From positions 1 through 64,000 of the forward strand of contig CAVRXB010000001.1 in NCBI GenBank assembly GCA_963724975.1: DNA of 64,000 bases. Direction: 5' to 3'. The position numbers and the translations under genes are program-made. The DNA comes from CAIWHR01 sp963724975 (GTDB taxonomy: Bacteria > Pseudomonadota > Gammaproteobacteria > Burkholderiales > Casimicrobiaceae). The notes below the pieces were generated by a model. That model made no database searches. It was not told the origin of the DNA and saw only the letters and a program-made list of their open reading frames with translations. Shown here piece by piece: positions 16,889 to 26,834 of this stretch; the stretch's first letter is position 1; the number at the start of each line of letters is the position of its first letter.

Positions 16889-18320
16889 GCGACAGCGTCA
16901 GCGTGCACCCCGGCGATTTGCCATCGACATGGCCGAGCAGCAGCGTCTCGCCGGGTTTCCAGCGCAACTGCGCGCCGGATCCATAGGCCTTGCCCTCGAT
17001 TGCCACGCCGTTGTCTCCAAGCACGTTGACCGATGCACCGGTATCGTCGACCGCAACGATCTCGAGATGCCGAGCCGACACCTCGTCGTGCATCCAATCG
17101 ATCACGAGCTCCTGGTTGCGGGAGCGGCCGACGCGAAACGGCAGCGCGTTCTCGACGATGTCCACCTCCCGCGGCCCGGACGCCATGTGCGCGGTGACGG
17201 TCAACGTTCCACCGCGCCGACGCACCGGCGCGATGGGCGTTTTGAGCGTCGCCGATCCGGGTGTCGCTGCGGAGGTCGCTTCGAGACGGCGCAACGATAA
17301 TCGCGGGCACTCTACCGGGCCGCCTTTCGCGTGCGCCGACAGCACAAGCCATACCCCTGGTGGCAGCTCCTTGGCTTCGACGCCCTCAGTCGCGTGCGGG
17401 TCAGCGCGTGCGACGACAACCCCATCCGCTTCGATCCGGATGCCATTCGTCGATGCGAGATCGGCCACCCACCAGGCGCCGTTGTCGAACCAGATCTCGC
17501 AGTGCCGTCGACTGGCATAGACGCCGTCGACCACGATGTCGCAGTCCTCGTCTTTGCCGACGACATAGGAACGACCGGGTGCGACTGATTCGAGCTCGAG
17601 TCTCCGCGCGCCTTTGGCGTCCTCGATGTCGAGCGCAAAGCTCTGGCCCGCGAGCGGGGTGCTCGCGCTCACCGCACGCGGTGCCCTCCCGCGGGAAGCA
17701 CGCGCAGCGGCGGACACGCCTGCCGCCGTGTCCGAGGGCGCCCAGCGGCCGACAAGAGACACCGCATAGGGACGCGGGGTAGCACTTGGGGCACCGCTGC
17801 GCAGCTCGGCAAGCAACCCCGCGTATTCATCCTCCTCGTCGGGAGGATCGACATTCAGTGCCGCGTTGAGGCCGGCGAACTGCGACAAATCGATGGCGCT
17901 CGCGTTGCGCAGTCCGGCAATGACTTCGCGCGCGAGGTAATTCTTGATCTGTTCCGGCTTGAACTCGGAGATGAACTCCCGCAGAAGCTCGCGGTGCTCG
18001 TCGCTCCCCTCGCATTCCACCTCGATCGACGTCAGCACGTAGCGGTCGCCCTCGGCAATCGCAAGGTGCAAGCGCAAGTGGCTCGCCACGAACTGCTCGA
18101 GCTCCTCGCGCACGGCCGCGATAAGGATCGCGTACGGGCCGAGATGGGCCATCGTCTCGCGCACGCTGTTTCGGTCGGGGGCGCCCCGCAGGCTTGGCTC
18201 GCGACCGTCGTCTCCCGCCGAAGCCAAACCATGCATCGACGGCGCGCCGCGTCGTGCGTCGCGATCGCGTTGCTTGTGCGGTCCATTGACCTTGCGCAGC
18301 ATCCATCCCTTCAGCGTCAT
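16878..18320 (-). CDS. Double FHA-domain protein
   Basis: The 480-residue protein starts at ATG 18320 with AGGAG upstream. The N-terminal half includes a helical region (HRELLREFISEFKPEQIKNYL) of unknown family. The first FHA domain (about 245-300) is canonical: YVVGKDEDCDIVV, SRRHCEIW and ASTNGIRIE give the phosphothreonine-binding Arg, Ser, His and Asn. The second (about 395-465, FRVGRSRNQELVIDW, SARHLEI, LGDNGVAIEG) is also largely intact. Role inferred: a cytoplasmic adaptor that reads kinase phosphorylation and links it to the cell-wall enzymes, as FhaA/FhaB do in actinobacteria. It sits between the transpeptidase and the phosphatase in a gapless operon. Confidence 0.9.
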   Translation of the reverse strand: MTLKGWMLRKVNGPHKQRDRDARRGAPSMHGLASAGDDGREPSLRGAPDRNSVRETMAHLGPYAILIAAVREELEQFVASHLRLHLAIAEGDRYVLTSIEVECEGSDEHRELLREFISEFKPEQIKNYLAREVIAGLRNASAIDLSQFAGLNAALNVDPPDEEDEYAGLLAELRSGAPSATPRPYAVSLVGRWAPSDTAAGVSAAARASRGRAPRAVSASTPLAGQSFALDIEDAKGARRLELESVAPGRSYVVGKDEDCDIVVDGVYASRRHCEIWFDNGAWWVADLASTNGIRIEADGVVVARADPHATEGVEAKELPPGVWLVLSAHAKGGPVECPRLSLRRLEATSAATPGSATLKTPIAPVRRRGGTLTVTAHMASGPREVDIVENALPFRVGRSRNQELVIDWMHDEVSARHLEIVAVDDTGASVNVLGDNGVAIEGKAYGSGAQLRWKPGETLLLGHVDGKSPGCTLTLSRAA

Positions 18321-18323
18321 GAT

Positions 18324-18695
18324 CTAGCTCCTGTAGGCAACGACCAGCACGGCGAGTGGCCCGTCGGTTCGCATGTGTCGCACCCGCGGTGGCGACGGCA
18401 ACCCGTATCGCTCCGCTACGCGCGCGAGAAATTGTCCCCACGCCGGCTGAACCGTGTCGCCCGCCCCGACGCGGCGTTTGAGCGCAGGAAGTGAAATCTC
18501 GATGAGAACGACCAGCGATGACACATCTCCGATCTGCACGATGGCGCGTCGGAGCGCATCTTCGAGGTCGGAGAGGCATGTGTTGAACGGACCATCGAAG
18601 GCCCATGCGAGAGGACCGCCGACCGAGATTGCGGGCGGCGTTTCGCGGCGGCGTGCAGACGACCGATCGGACGATAGCTTCAATGTGCGCTCCAT
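18324..18695 (-). CDS. Unknown 123-residue protein of the kinase/cell-wall operon
   Basis: The ATG at 18695 overlaps the transpeptidase end by 16 bases, and its stop lies three bases before the FHA start, so it is an integral operon member. The sequence has an alternating strand-helix pattern (SLVVLIEISLPALKRRVGAG, then GPLAVLVVAY at the end) and no signal peptide or membrane helix. Two neighbouring Arg residues (RVRHMRTDGP) precede the last strand. No family was recognised. A small cytoplasmic adaptor or regulator is possible. Confidence 0.75.
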   Translation of the reverse strand: MERTLKLSSDRSSARRRETPPAISVGGPLAWAFDGPFNTCLSDLEDALRRAIVQIGDVSSLVVLIEISLPALKRRVGAGDTVQPAWGQFLARVAERYGLPSPPRVRHMRTDGPLAVLVVAYRS

Positions 18696-21340
18696 GGCAG
18701 AAGTCCCGCTTGGCGGCCCGCGATCTGCATCGCGATTTCAGCCGCCGGATTCGGCCCGTGATCACCCGCCGCATGAATCCGGCCGGTTTCCGCGACCCAG
18801 TTGCGCTCGGTCAGTACGCCGATCACCTTGGTCCAGCGGGAATCATTGCGATCGATCCGATACGCGGCGAGGTACCACTTGTAAGGACGCAGCGGCCCGC
18901 ATGCGAAGGCGTCGCGGCGGTTGTTGATCACGCCCGGGGCGCACAGCTTCGCCAATTCGTCGAGCGTGCGATTGTCATTGGGAAACGTCGGCGTGCCGGT
19001 CTTGCCGGCGATCCAGTCCATTTCGGCGCACGTGCGCGCATCGAACACCTGCTCGCACGCAAGTCGCGAGGTTCCTGCACGAGGGCCGAACGAAAGGCCG
19101 CTCAGGATGACGCGCGCTACGTCTTGCGGAATGCGATTGGGTTGCGCTTCGTCCATCCCGCGGCGCGTTTTCGGGAGCTCCAGTCTCGATTCATCGACCG
19201 ACCCGGCGCCGCGGAGCGCATTCACGAGATGCGGCCGGCGCGTTTCCGTCTGGCCGTTGGCGGCCGCGGCGAGCACTTCCATCATTCCGGCACCGCCTAA
19301 CGCGCTGCTCCTCGCATGCCCCTGTCCCCATCCTTCGGCCACCACATCGACGACGACACCTCCGCTGCATTTCTCCCAGTCGTCCGGGCTTCCCCGCTTG
19401 CCGTCGGCACCGGCTGCGCAGCGGCGAACCTTCGCGATGTCGAGTGGCGTCCCGGAGCGCAGCCGCATGGGCGCACCAAGCTTTCCACCCAGAGGCTCGG
19501 TCAGCAATCGGCCGTACGAGATTTCGCTTTCCAGCGGACGCATCAAGGGATCGCTGGCCAGGGACTCTGCACTGCGCCCGAAGAGCAGGCCACGCTTTCC
19601 GCAATCCTCGCGCGGCGTATCGCAACCGTCGTTCCAGCCGAATGTGCGCGCCGCCGCCTGGATCGCCCAAGGTCGATCGCAGGGCGCGAAGTCGCGGTCC
19701 GCGCAAAACATGCGATCGAGAAAGCGTGCGGAGTCCGAGCGCATCAGTTGACCGCGCAGGCTTTGCGCCGACGGGATGGCTTTCGGTGAACGCTCCATTT
19801 CGGCGAGCTCGGCAGTAAGCCACCGAGGTCCGACTGCGGGATCCGAGAGAAACGCCGTGGCCATGATCGGCTTGATCGTGGAGGCCGGCATCGCGTCCTG
19901 GAACACCGCGGCATTGAGGAGCGCGTCCGGCCGATATCGAATCGGATACGGGAGCTTGTCGCAACGCGCCTCTCGTCCGGGTCCGTCGTACTCCTGACGC
20001 GTGCAGGGCGACAGCGCGCCGGCAAGCGCTTCGATGCGGCCGCTTGCAACGTCGACGATGGCGATCGCGGCCATGCGGACCATCGCATGTTCCAGCATGC
20101 GGGAACCGGGTGCTTGCGCCGCATCCTCCTTGCGGCGCATGCCGAGCGCCGTGCAGACATCCTCTCGTCCCGTGTAGCACGCGGCGGTCTGTTGCGCGAG
20201 CGCCTGCACGTCGGGATCGATGGTCAGATCGATCGAGAAACCCACGTCGACGGGACTGCCGCCGACGACGATCCGGTTTGGTCCGAAGCTGTACGCCGCC
20301 CGCGGGTCGTCCGGGTCGACCAAGGGACCCGTGTAATCGCGATACAAGGATCCGCCCGGACGATGCAGTGTCTCGAGCGGACGCAACATCACCGCCAGCG
20401 ACGGCGGCACCTTCCATCGCTCGTCGTCGACCCGGAGGTCGGGTGTCGGCTCGCCGGCGAGTCGCAATGCACGCCTGCCCGAATTGGCATTCGCGTCGCC
20501 GTCGTCGACGCCGCCACCCCAGCCGAGCATCTCGGCCCGGGCGCACAGCTGATCGTCCAAGCCGCGAACGCTTCCCATGTAGTACGTCGGCGATTGTCTT
20601 TCGATCAGGCCGCCAAAGTAGATGCAGCCGGGAATGCCCGCCCACGGGTTCGTTCGCGCGACTTGTCGTGGAGAGATGTTGACGTATTGCTCGGGACGCC
20701 AGCGCGCGACGACGCGGTCGACTTCCGTTCCGCGCCACGCGAGCGCGCGCAGCATGCGACCGTTCGAGCGCGCGAGCGCCGAAACGGCACCCACGATGTC
20801 GGCGCATTGGACGATAAACCGGTGACCCGGATAGTCCCGAGCTTCGACGGGCGTTTTGAACGCGAGCGCAACCGCATCGAGCCAGCGCGCGCCGTCGAGG
20901 CCCACGCGATCGGTGACCCTTCGGTTTGCTCCACTGCTGAACTCGAGCAGCGAACGGTCGATTTCTTCGAGTTGAAAGGCCATGCGCGCCGCCGGCGACC
21001 AGCTGACTTCTCCGCTGCGGGCAAGGAATCTTCGCGCCTGCGTCAGAAATCCTCCGCGACCATCCCACTCGCCGCGGCATTGCGGAAAGCGTTCGAGCAG
21101 GGTCTCCGCCGACGGCAACGGCGCGCGGTTGCGATCGCGGCGCGCAATGGCGAACTCGAACGTCTTCAACGCGGCGACGTGGCGAACGCTCACGTGGCGA
21201 TCGCTGTTGGGGGCCGGCTTCGCGGTATCCGCCTCGCGCGCTCCAGCCACCACGAGGAGAACGACGAGTAGCACGGGCACCAATGCGACGCTCGCGCTCA
21301 CGGCGAGCTGCAATAGCGTCACCCGGCGCGGCTCAGCCAC
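18680..21340 (-). CDS. Cysteine-rich penicillin-binding protein (transpeptidase)
   Basis: The 886-residue protein has one N-terminal membrane anchor (LLQLAVSASVALVPVLLVVLLVV) and a periplasmic body. The transpeptidase domain is shown by the SxxK motif ASTIKP (Ser about 487) and KTG in AGKTGTPTF (about 780). The region between them matches class B enzymes only loosely. Eighteen cysteines are spread through the periplasmic part, many in close pairs, so disulfides are likely; this is unusual for the family. GTG 21340 is preferred over GTG 21346 because the GGAGGAGG site then has normal spacing. It overlaps the FtsW-like gene end, the usual pairing of a polymerase with its transpeptidase. Confidence 0.85.
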   Translation of the reverse strand: MAEPRRVTLLQLAVSASVALVPVLLVVLLVVAGAREADTAKPAPNSDRHVSVRHVAALKTFEFAIARRDRNRAPLPSAETLLERFPQCRGEWDGRGGFLTQARRFLARSGEVSWSPAARMAFQLEEIDRSLLEFSSGANRRVTDRVGLDGARWLDAVALAFKTPVEARDYPGHRFIVQCADIVGAVSALARSNGRMLRALAWRGTEVDRVVARWRPEQYVNISPRQVARTNPWAGIPGCIYFGGLIERQSPTYYMGSVRGLDDQLCARAEMLGWGGGVDDGDANANSGRRALRLAGEPTPDLRVDDERWKVPPSLAVMLRPLETLHRPGGSLYRDYTGPLVDPDDPRAAYSFGPNRIVVGGSPVDVGFSIDLTIDPDVQALAQQTAACYTGREDVCTALGMRRKEDAAQAPGSRMLEHAMVRMAAIAIVDVASGRIEALAGALSPCTRQEYDGPGREARCDKLPYPIRYRPDALLNAAVFQDAMPASTIKPIMATAFLSDPAVGPRWLTAELAEMERSPKAIPSAQSLRGQLMRSDSARFLDRMFCADRDFAPCDRPWAIQAAARTFGWNDGCDTPREDCGKRGLLFGRSAESLASDPLMRPLESEISYGRLLTEPLGGKLGAPMRLRSGTPLDIAKVRRCAAGADGKRGSPDDWEKCSGGVVVDVVAEGWGQGHARSSALGGAGMMEVLAAAANGQTETRRPHLVNALRGAGSVDESRLELPKTRRGMDEAQPNRIPQDVARVILSGLSFGPRAGTSRLACEQVFDARTCAEMDWIAGKTGTPTFPNDNRTLDELAKLCAPGVINNRRDAFACGPLRPYKWYLAAYRIDRNDSRWTKVIGVLTERNWVAETGRIHAAGDHGPNPAAEIAMQIAGRQAGLLPWSAH

Positions 21341-23711
21341 GGGCACCCTCCTCCGTAACGTTGACGTTGGCGGCGAGCCCGAGCATCGCCATGTTCACGG
21401 CAAGTGATGTCATGCCGAAGCTGACGAAAGGAAACGTCACACCCGTCAGCGGAATCACGGCCAGATTGCCGGCGACGGTCACCGCGAGCTGGCACATTGC
21501 GAGCACCATCCAGGCGACGGCCAGCCAGCTCAGCAGCGCCTGCTCGTCGTTGACAACCCGGCCCCCAATCCGCAGCAGGCGCGGCTCGCCCTGGGTCACA
21601 CGCGCATGACAGCGAACGACGTCGTAGAGCCAGATGACGCAGCCCAGCGTCACGGCCCACGCGCCGGTCCAGCCCAGCATGCCAATCAGCGCCGTGAACG
21701 TGTAATCGCTCTGAATCTGCGCCGGGACGCCGGCGCACGCGCCTGAAGCTCCAAAGCCGCACCACGGAACCGCACCCGGCCCGAAACCGGCGTAGGGCGC
21801 TGCGCGCTGAAACCAGGTGATCAGCGCCAGTTGATCGTTGGCCGACGCGAGCGGCGCGGCGGCATTCTCGAGGCGCGCGGCGGTGACGTCGTCGATCGCG
21901 CCAAGCTGGAAGAGTGCGGCAGTCGTCGCGACGATCCAGCTCGCGAACAAAACGACCGCAAGCGCGTAGGCGAAACCGGTGGCGCCGCTCCGTTGATAGC
22001 GCCACATCGCGACCGACGCTGCGACGAACGCACCGGCGGCGTAGCCGGCGATGAGCAGCGGTCCCATATCGCGCGTGATCACCATCGCCCCGACGAGCAC
22101 GACGACCACGAACAGCAGCGGCCAGATGTAACGAAACAGGGAAACGAGCGAATCGCCGCTTCGCGCGAGGCGCTCGGTAAAGGGTGTGCCGCGCAGAAAG
22201 AAGAACCACGCCGCGCCGACGATGAGCCACAGGCGGCCGATCTCCGACGTGAGCTGGCGCACGTTGAGCAGAATCGCCGCCACGGCCGCGTTGAGGAGCA
22301 ATGCGAGACACAGGAGCAGCACAGCGCTGCCGAGCCCGCCCAAATTCTTTCCTACGCGGCTCGCCGCGGCGTCGACGAGCGAAAGGCACCACGCGAGCGA
22401 GCGCCCCAGCGGCTGCCGCACGAATGCCGCCAACGTGAAGATCATCATGCCGATCCATAAATGCCCCTGGTGGTACAAGGCAAGATAGCGCGTGCTGAAG
22501 TGGCCGTTCGCGGAAAGGTCGAGCAGGATCAGCCACCCTAGGCCGGTAAGGAGAACCAGACCGGGATAAACGAGGATCGAACCCTCTTTCTGCGGAGTCG
22601 TCGCCCACCCGCTGCGCAACCACCGCGCTGCCGCGAGCAAACAGAGCGCCGCGACCAGAAGCCCGATGACGAAATTTGCAGGCATGGACAAGAGGGACGC
22701 GGATTCACGGCCCAGCACGAGCGCGTTGCCTGCTTCGAAAGGCCAGGGAACGCGACCGATCCATGCCGCCGCCGCCCACGCCGCTAGCGCGAGACCAACG
22801 CCGACGGCAGGCGGCCAGCGACGCCGCGCGAGATTGAGCAGCACGAGACCCAGTCCCGCCCACCCCGCCCATTGCCAGCGAGCGGTGTGAAGCAAGTCGC
22901 GCATCGCCTCGTTTTTTGCGATGCCGAGCGGTGTGGCGCGCGCATCGGCCATGAGCGCCGCCGCCGCCACGATCGCATCCCTCATGTCCAGGCCCGCGCA
23001 TCGGGCCGACTCCGCTCGCGCGGCGGGAAGCGTCGCCGCCGCCGCGCTCGCCTGGGTTGCGGGGTGAGCGTCGAACGCTGCGCCGAGCAGCAGAACCGCG
23101 TTGCCGCTCAATAAGTTTGGACCGGGGGTTGCCTGAACGACGGAGTCGCCGATCGCGCGCTGCACCGAATCGAACGCGCAGCTCAACGGCCGCGGCCCGT
23201 CTACCGCATCGCTCGTCATCGCGTAGCGCTCGAGAAACGGCTGGACGTCTGCCGCCGCAACGTCGATCGCATCCCCGAGCGCGAGCAGGTCGCCTACACC
23301 GCTTTGCTGTTGTTGGCGCAACTCCGTCCTGCGCGCCAATGCCGCTTGCAATGGTGCGACGAAGGCTTGCGTCGCCTGAGCACTCGCGCTCGCAAGGGCG
23401 CGCGGCATGCGCTCGATGCGTTCGTTTTGCAACTTTGCGCTGCGAGCGCACAAGCGGTCACGCACTACGTTCTCGGCGAGGGCGCCGTAGCCTGCGCACA
23501 ATCCTGGCAAGACGGGATCCGGCAGCCCGCGCACGGCGAGCCCCTGTTCGGCGAAGCGCCCGTCGCGCCCGGTGTCGTTTGTTGCGAGGATGGCGAACCC
23601 CGGCAAGACCGCGCAGACGGCGGCTACGACGAGGCCTGCCTCGAGCAGCAACGGCCACCGTAGGGTTTCTCGAGGAAACTCGGTGACGAGCGGAGTGCTG
23701 ATTGAAGCCAA
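21333..23711 (-). CDS. FtsW/RodA-type SEDS protein with large periplasmic N-terminal domain
   Basis: Starting at TTG 23711 (AGGAAGG five bases upstream) the product is about 792 residues. A first helix (residues 19-40) is followed by about 235 periplasmic residues of unknown fold, rich in Ala/Gln helices. At least ten further helices form the SEDS core. The end, LAVIPLTGVTFPFVSFGMTS, matches the conserved PxTGxxxPxxSxGxxS loop of FtsW/RodA. SEDS proteins polymerise peptidoglycan glycan strands together with a class B transpeptidase, here the next gene. The usual size is about 370-420 residues, so this one is nearly doubled by the N-terminal extension. Confidence 0.85.
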   Translation of the reverse strand: MASISTPLVTEFPRETLRWPLLLEAGLVVAAVCAVLPGFAILATNDTGRDGRFAEQGLAVRGLPDPVLPGLCAGYGALAENVVRDRLCARSAKLQNERIERMPRALASASAQATQAFVAPLQAALARRTELRQQQQSGVGDLLALGDAIDVAAADVQPFLERYAMTSDAVDGPRPLSCAFDSVQRAIGDSVVQATPGPNLLSGNAVLLLGAAFDAHPATQASAAAATLPAARAESARCAGLDMRDAIVAAAALMADARATPLGIAKNEAMRDLLHTARWQWAGWAGLGLVLLNLARRRWPPAVGVGLALAAWAAAAWIGRVPWPFEAGNALVLGRESASLLSMPANFVIGLLVAALCLLAAARWLRSGWATTPQKEGSILVYPGLVLLTGLGWLILLDLSANGHFSTRYLALYHQGHLWIGMMIFTLAAFVRQPLGRSLAWCLSLVDAAASRVGKNLGGLGSAVLLLCLALLLNAAVAAILLNVRQLTSEIGRLWLIVGAAWFFFLRGTPFTERLARSGDSLVSLFRYIWPLLFVVVVLVGAMVITRDMGPLLIAGYAAGAFVAASVAMWRYQRSGATGFAYALAVVLFASWIVATTAALFQLGAIDDVTAARLENAAAPLASANDQLALITWFQRAAPYAGFGPGAVPWCGFGASGACAGVPAQIQSDYTFTALIGMLGWTGAWAVTLGCVIWLYDVVRCHARVTQGEPRLLRIGGRVVNDEQALLSWLAVAWMVLAMCQLAVTVAGNLAVIPLTGVTFPFVSFGMTSLAVNMAMLGLAANVNVTEEGARG

Positions 23712-24236
23712 GCACGCCTTCCTGAGCAAGGCGGCCGATTTTGGCGCTGGCCACCGCGCCCTCGCATAACTTCGATCTGATCGGGCCCTGAATGACAGGG
23801 ACCGTGCCTCGCTTGCCCTTCGTCCGTCGTCATCCGCGGAGGGCCTGCATGGCAATGCGAGTTTAGTCTCGCGCCCGCGCATGGAGGAAGTCCGCAAACA
23901 GTGATAAACGCGTGTGCCGACGTTCCGGTTTACGCCGCGCGCGACATGTTGTTACATTTATCGGTGTGCACGACTTCGCTGCGCCGGGCGTCGGCGAGAT
24001 TCGACCGCGAAGAAAGAGGATCGCGCGTAGGCAAGCCATCGATGAGAGGCTTGTGCAGATTGAGCTGAGTTGTAGGACTCGCACCGCATTGGCATGTTGA
24101 CATACCGGCTGCGAACGACCGGCGTAGACCAACGCAGACAGCCAAATGACTAGCGGCCAGAGTCTCAACGTTCGGGATCGGCGCGTGTCGAAGGCTCAGA
24201 CACCTTGAGAGTCGCGCTCCCAAGACCGATAGGTTG
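23712..24236. other. Intergenic region upstream of the cell-wall operon
   Basis: About 525 bases with no recognised gene on either strand. It should contain the promoter of the minus-strand operon starting at 23711 and the end of the molybdenum hydroxylase gene. GC is lower around 23930-24130 than in the flanks. No convincing hairpin, repeat or promoter pair could be fixed by eye. Confidence 0.4.
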
Positions 24237-26438
24237 TCAGGCGTCCTTGGCCTGATCCCCCACCGGGAGTTTGCGCACTCGCTTGCCAGTCGCCGCGTAG
24301 ATCGCATTGGTCACCGCCGGGGTGATCGCTGAGGTTCCGGCCTCGCCCATCCCTCCGGGCGGCTCGGCGCTGTTGACGATGTAAACCTCGATTGCGGGCG
24401 CCTCGTTCATGCGCAGCACCTGGTAATCGTGGAAATTGGTTTGCTCGACGCGCCCGCCCTTGAGCGTGATCTGTCCATGCAGCGCCGCCGAGATGCCGAA
24501 GATGATCGCACTCTGGATCTGCGCCCGGACGGTATCGGGATTGACGACGGTGCCGCAATCGACCGCGCAGACGACACGCCGGACGCGAACCGCTCCGTCC
24601 TTCGACACCTCGACTTCGGCCACCTGCGCCAAGTAGGTCGCGAAGACGAACTGGACGCGATACGCCCGGCCGACCCTCTCCGGCAAGGGCTTTTCCCAGC
24701 CGGCCTTTTCCGCGGCAAGCTCGAGGACGGCCTTGGCGCGAGGTGCCTTGTCGAGGAGAGCCCGCCGATAAGCGACCGGATCCTGCTTCGCGGCTGCCGC
24801 CAGTTCGTCGACGAAGCTTTCGGTCACGAAGACATTGTGCGACGGCCCGACGCTGCGCCAGAAGGCCGTCGGAATGCCCGGAGGTTCCACCCGCAGATAC
24901 TCGACGTGCAGGTTCGGGAGGGCATAGACCAGATCGATCGCGCCTTCGGTCGTGTCGGGGTCGAGACCATTGTTGAATCCCGGAGGAAGCCATCTCGCGA
25001 TGATCGAGGAGCCCGCGAAGCGATTGTTCCAGGCGATCGGCATTCCCTTCGTCATCGAGACCGGCGGACATCCGGTCGAAGAAACACGGGCCGGTACATG
25101 TCGTGCTGGATATCTTCCTCGCGGGTCCATACGACCTTCACCGGCCCGTCGACCTGCATGGCGATCTGAACGGCGCGGGCTGACGCCGTCGACTCTCGAG
25201 CCGGCGGCCGAAGCCGCCGCCGATCAGGTGGTTGTGAACCACGACCTTGTCCAACGGCAGTCCGGTGGTTTTCGCGGCAGTGGCCTGGGCTCGCGCGAGG
25301 GCCTGGTTGCCGACCCAGATTTCGCAGCCGTCCTTGCGGACATGAACGGTGCAGTTCATCGGCTCCATGGCCGCGTGCGCGAGGAACGGAACCTGGTAGG
25401 TCGCCTCGACCTTGGTGACGGCGCTCGCCATCGCCTTGTCGACATCGCCGATGTTCTGCGCCACCGCTCCCGGATTGAGCGTCGCCTGTTCGAGCTCGCC
25501 CACGATCGTCTTGCGTGTCGAGCTTGGCGTGCGGACCGTCGTCCCATTCGATCACCAGCGCCGCCAGCCCTTTCTTCGCAGCCCCCATATGGTCGGCCAC
25601 GACTGCGACGGCGTCGTCGAGCCGCACGATCTGACGCACGCCCTTGACGGCCTTGGCCGTCGCATCGTCCACGCTCTTCACGCGACCGCCGAAGACGGGC
25701 GATTGCGCGAGCGTCGCGATCTTCACGCCCGGCGGCCGGACGTCGATGCCGTAGACGGCCGTTCCGTTGACCTTCGACGGCGTGTCCAGGCGCTTGGCCG
25801 GGGTGCCGATGAGCTTGAAATCCTGCGGTCGCTTGAGCGCCACGCTTTTCGGGGACGGGCATGCGGGCGGCGTCGGCGGCAAGCTCGCCGTATTTGATGC
25901 TTCTCCCGGTCGGCGCGTGAAGCACCTCGCCGCTTTGCGCGCGGCAGGACGCCGGATCGACATTCCAGCGCTTGGCCGCCGCCGACACGAGCATGGTTCT
26001 CGCGGTCGCGCCGGCTTGGCGCAGGGGCTGCCACGCCGCGCGTATCGCGTTCGAGTTGCCGGTCGCCTGCACCCCAAGCAAGGGATTGGCGTAGAGCTTT
26101 TCGTTGGGCGGCGCATGTTCCAGCCGCACCTGTTTCAGATCCACCTCCAGCTCTTCGGCGATCAGCATCGGGATGGAGGTGTAGGTGCCCTGGCCCATCT
26201 CGACATAGGGCATGATCAGGACAACTTGCCCATCGCCGCCGATGCGGATGAAAGCGTTGGGCGTAAACGGCTGCGGTCGCGACCGTTTTGGCCGCCTCGG
26301 CGGCAGCGATCGAAGGACCGGCCGTGAAGCCGATCGAGCAGGCCGCCGCCCACCGCCGCGCTCACGCTCAGGAAGCGGCGACGGGAAAGATCCACGCCCG
26401 TCGCTTTCGACGGCGTCGCTGATTCGATCGAAGGTCAT
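24237..26438 (-). CDS. Xanthine dehydrogenase-family molybdopterin subunit (isoquinoline 1-oxidoreductase beta type), frameshifted
   Basis: In order along the minus strand one can read a twin-arginine signal in a shifted frame (SRRRFLSVSAAVGGGLL), FIRIGGDGQVVLIMPYVEMG and QGTYTSIPMLIAEEL. Then come LIGTPAKRLDTPSKVNGTAV, HAAMEPMNCTVHV, LIGGGFGRRLESR and, at the end, the Moco-binding EPPGGMGEAGTSAITPAV. These are landmarks of the IorB large subunit (about 730 residues). At least four frame changes are needed (near 26390, 25840, 25510 and 25185). The partner iron-sulfur subunit lies upstream with ATGA overlap. Family role: periplasmic oxidation of N-heterocycles or aldehydes. The substrate is not defined here. 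Confidence 0.8.
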
Positions 26439-26830
26439 GTCAGCCGCCCTTCTTGGCGCTCGCCGACCTGTGCGCGCCGCGTGCTTGATTCCCTCGCGGA
26501 TGCGCGCATAGGTGCCGCAGCGACAGATGTTCCCGGACATGGCGTCGTCGATATCGCGATCGGTCGGGTTGGGCTTGGCGGCGAGCAACGCGGTTGCGGA
26601 CATGATCTGGCCGGACTGGCAATAGCCGCATTGCGGCACCTCCAGCTCGATCCAGGCCTGCTGAATCTTCTTGCCGGCGGCGGTGGCGCCAATGGCCTCG
26701 ATCGTAGTGATGCGCTTGCCGGCCACGGCGGCGATCGGCGTGATGCACGAGCGCACCGGCTTGCCATCGACGTGGATCGTGCACGCGCCGCAAAGCGCCA
26801 TGCCGCAGCCGAACTTCGCGCGAGGTGAGC
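26435..26830 (-). pseudogene. [2Fe-2S] subunit of molybdenum hydroxylase (IorA type), 5'-truncated
   Basis: The sequence starts abruptly at AKFGCGMALCGACTIHVDG, which binds the plant-type [2Fe-2S] cluster. It continues to the second cluster motifs CGYCQSGQIM and ICRCGTYARIREGIKHAA. The first roughly 35-40 residues of the family, including the initial strand and start codon, are absent. Upstream sequence instead belongs to a membrane protein gene. It therefore cannot be expressed normally as written. Its end overlaps the IorB-type start by four bases after a small frame change. Confidence 0.75.
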
Positions 26831-26834
26831 GCCG

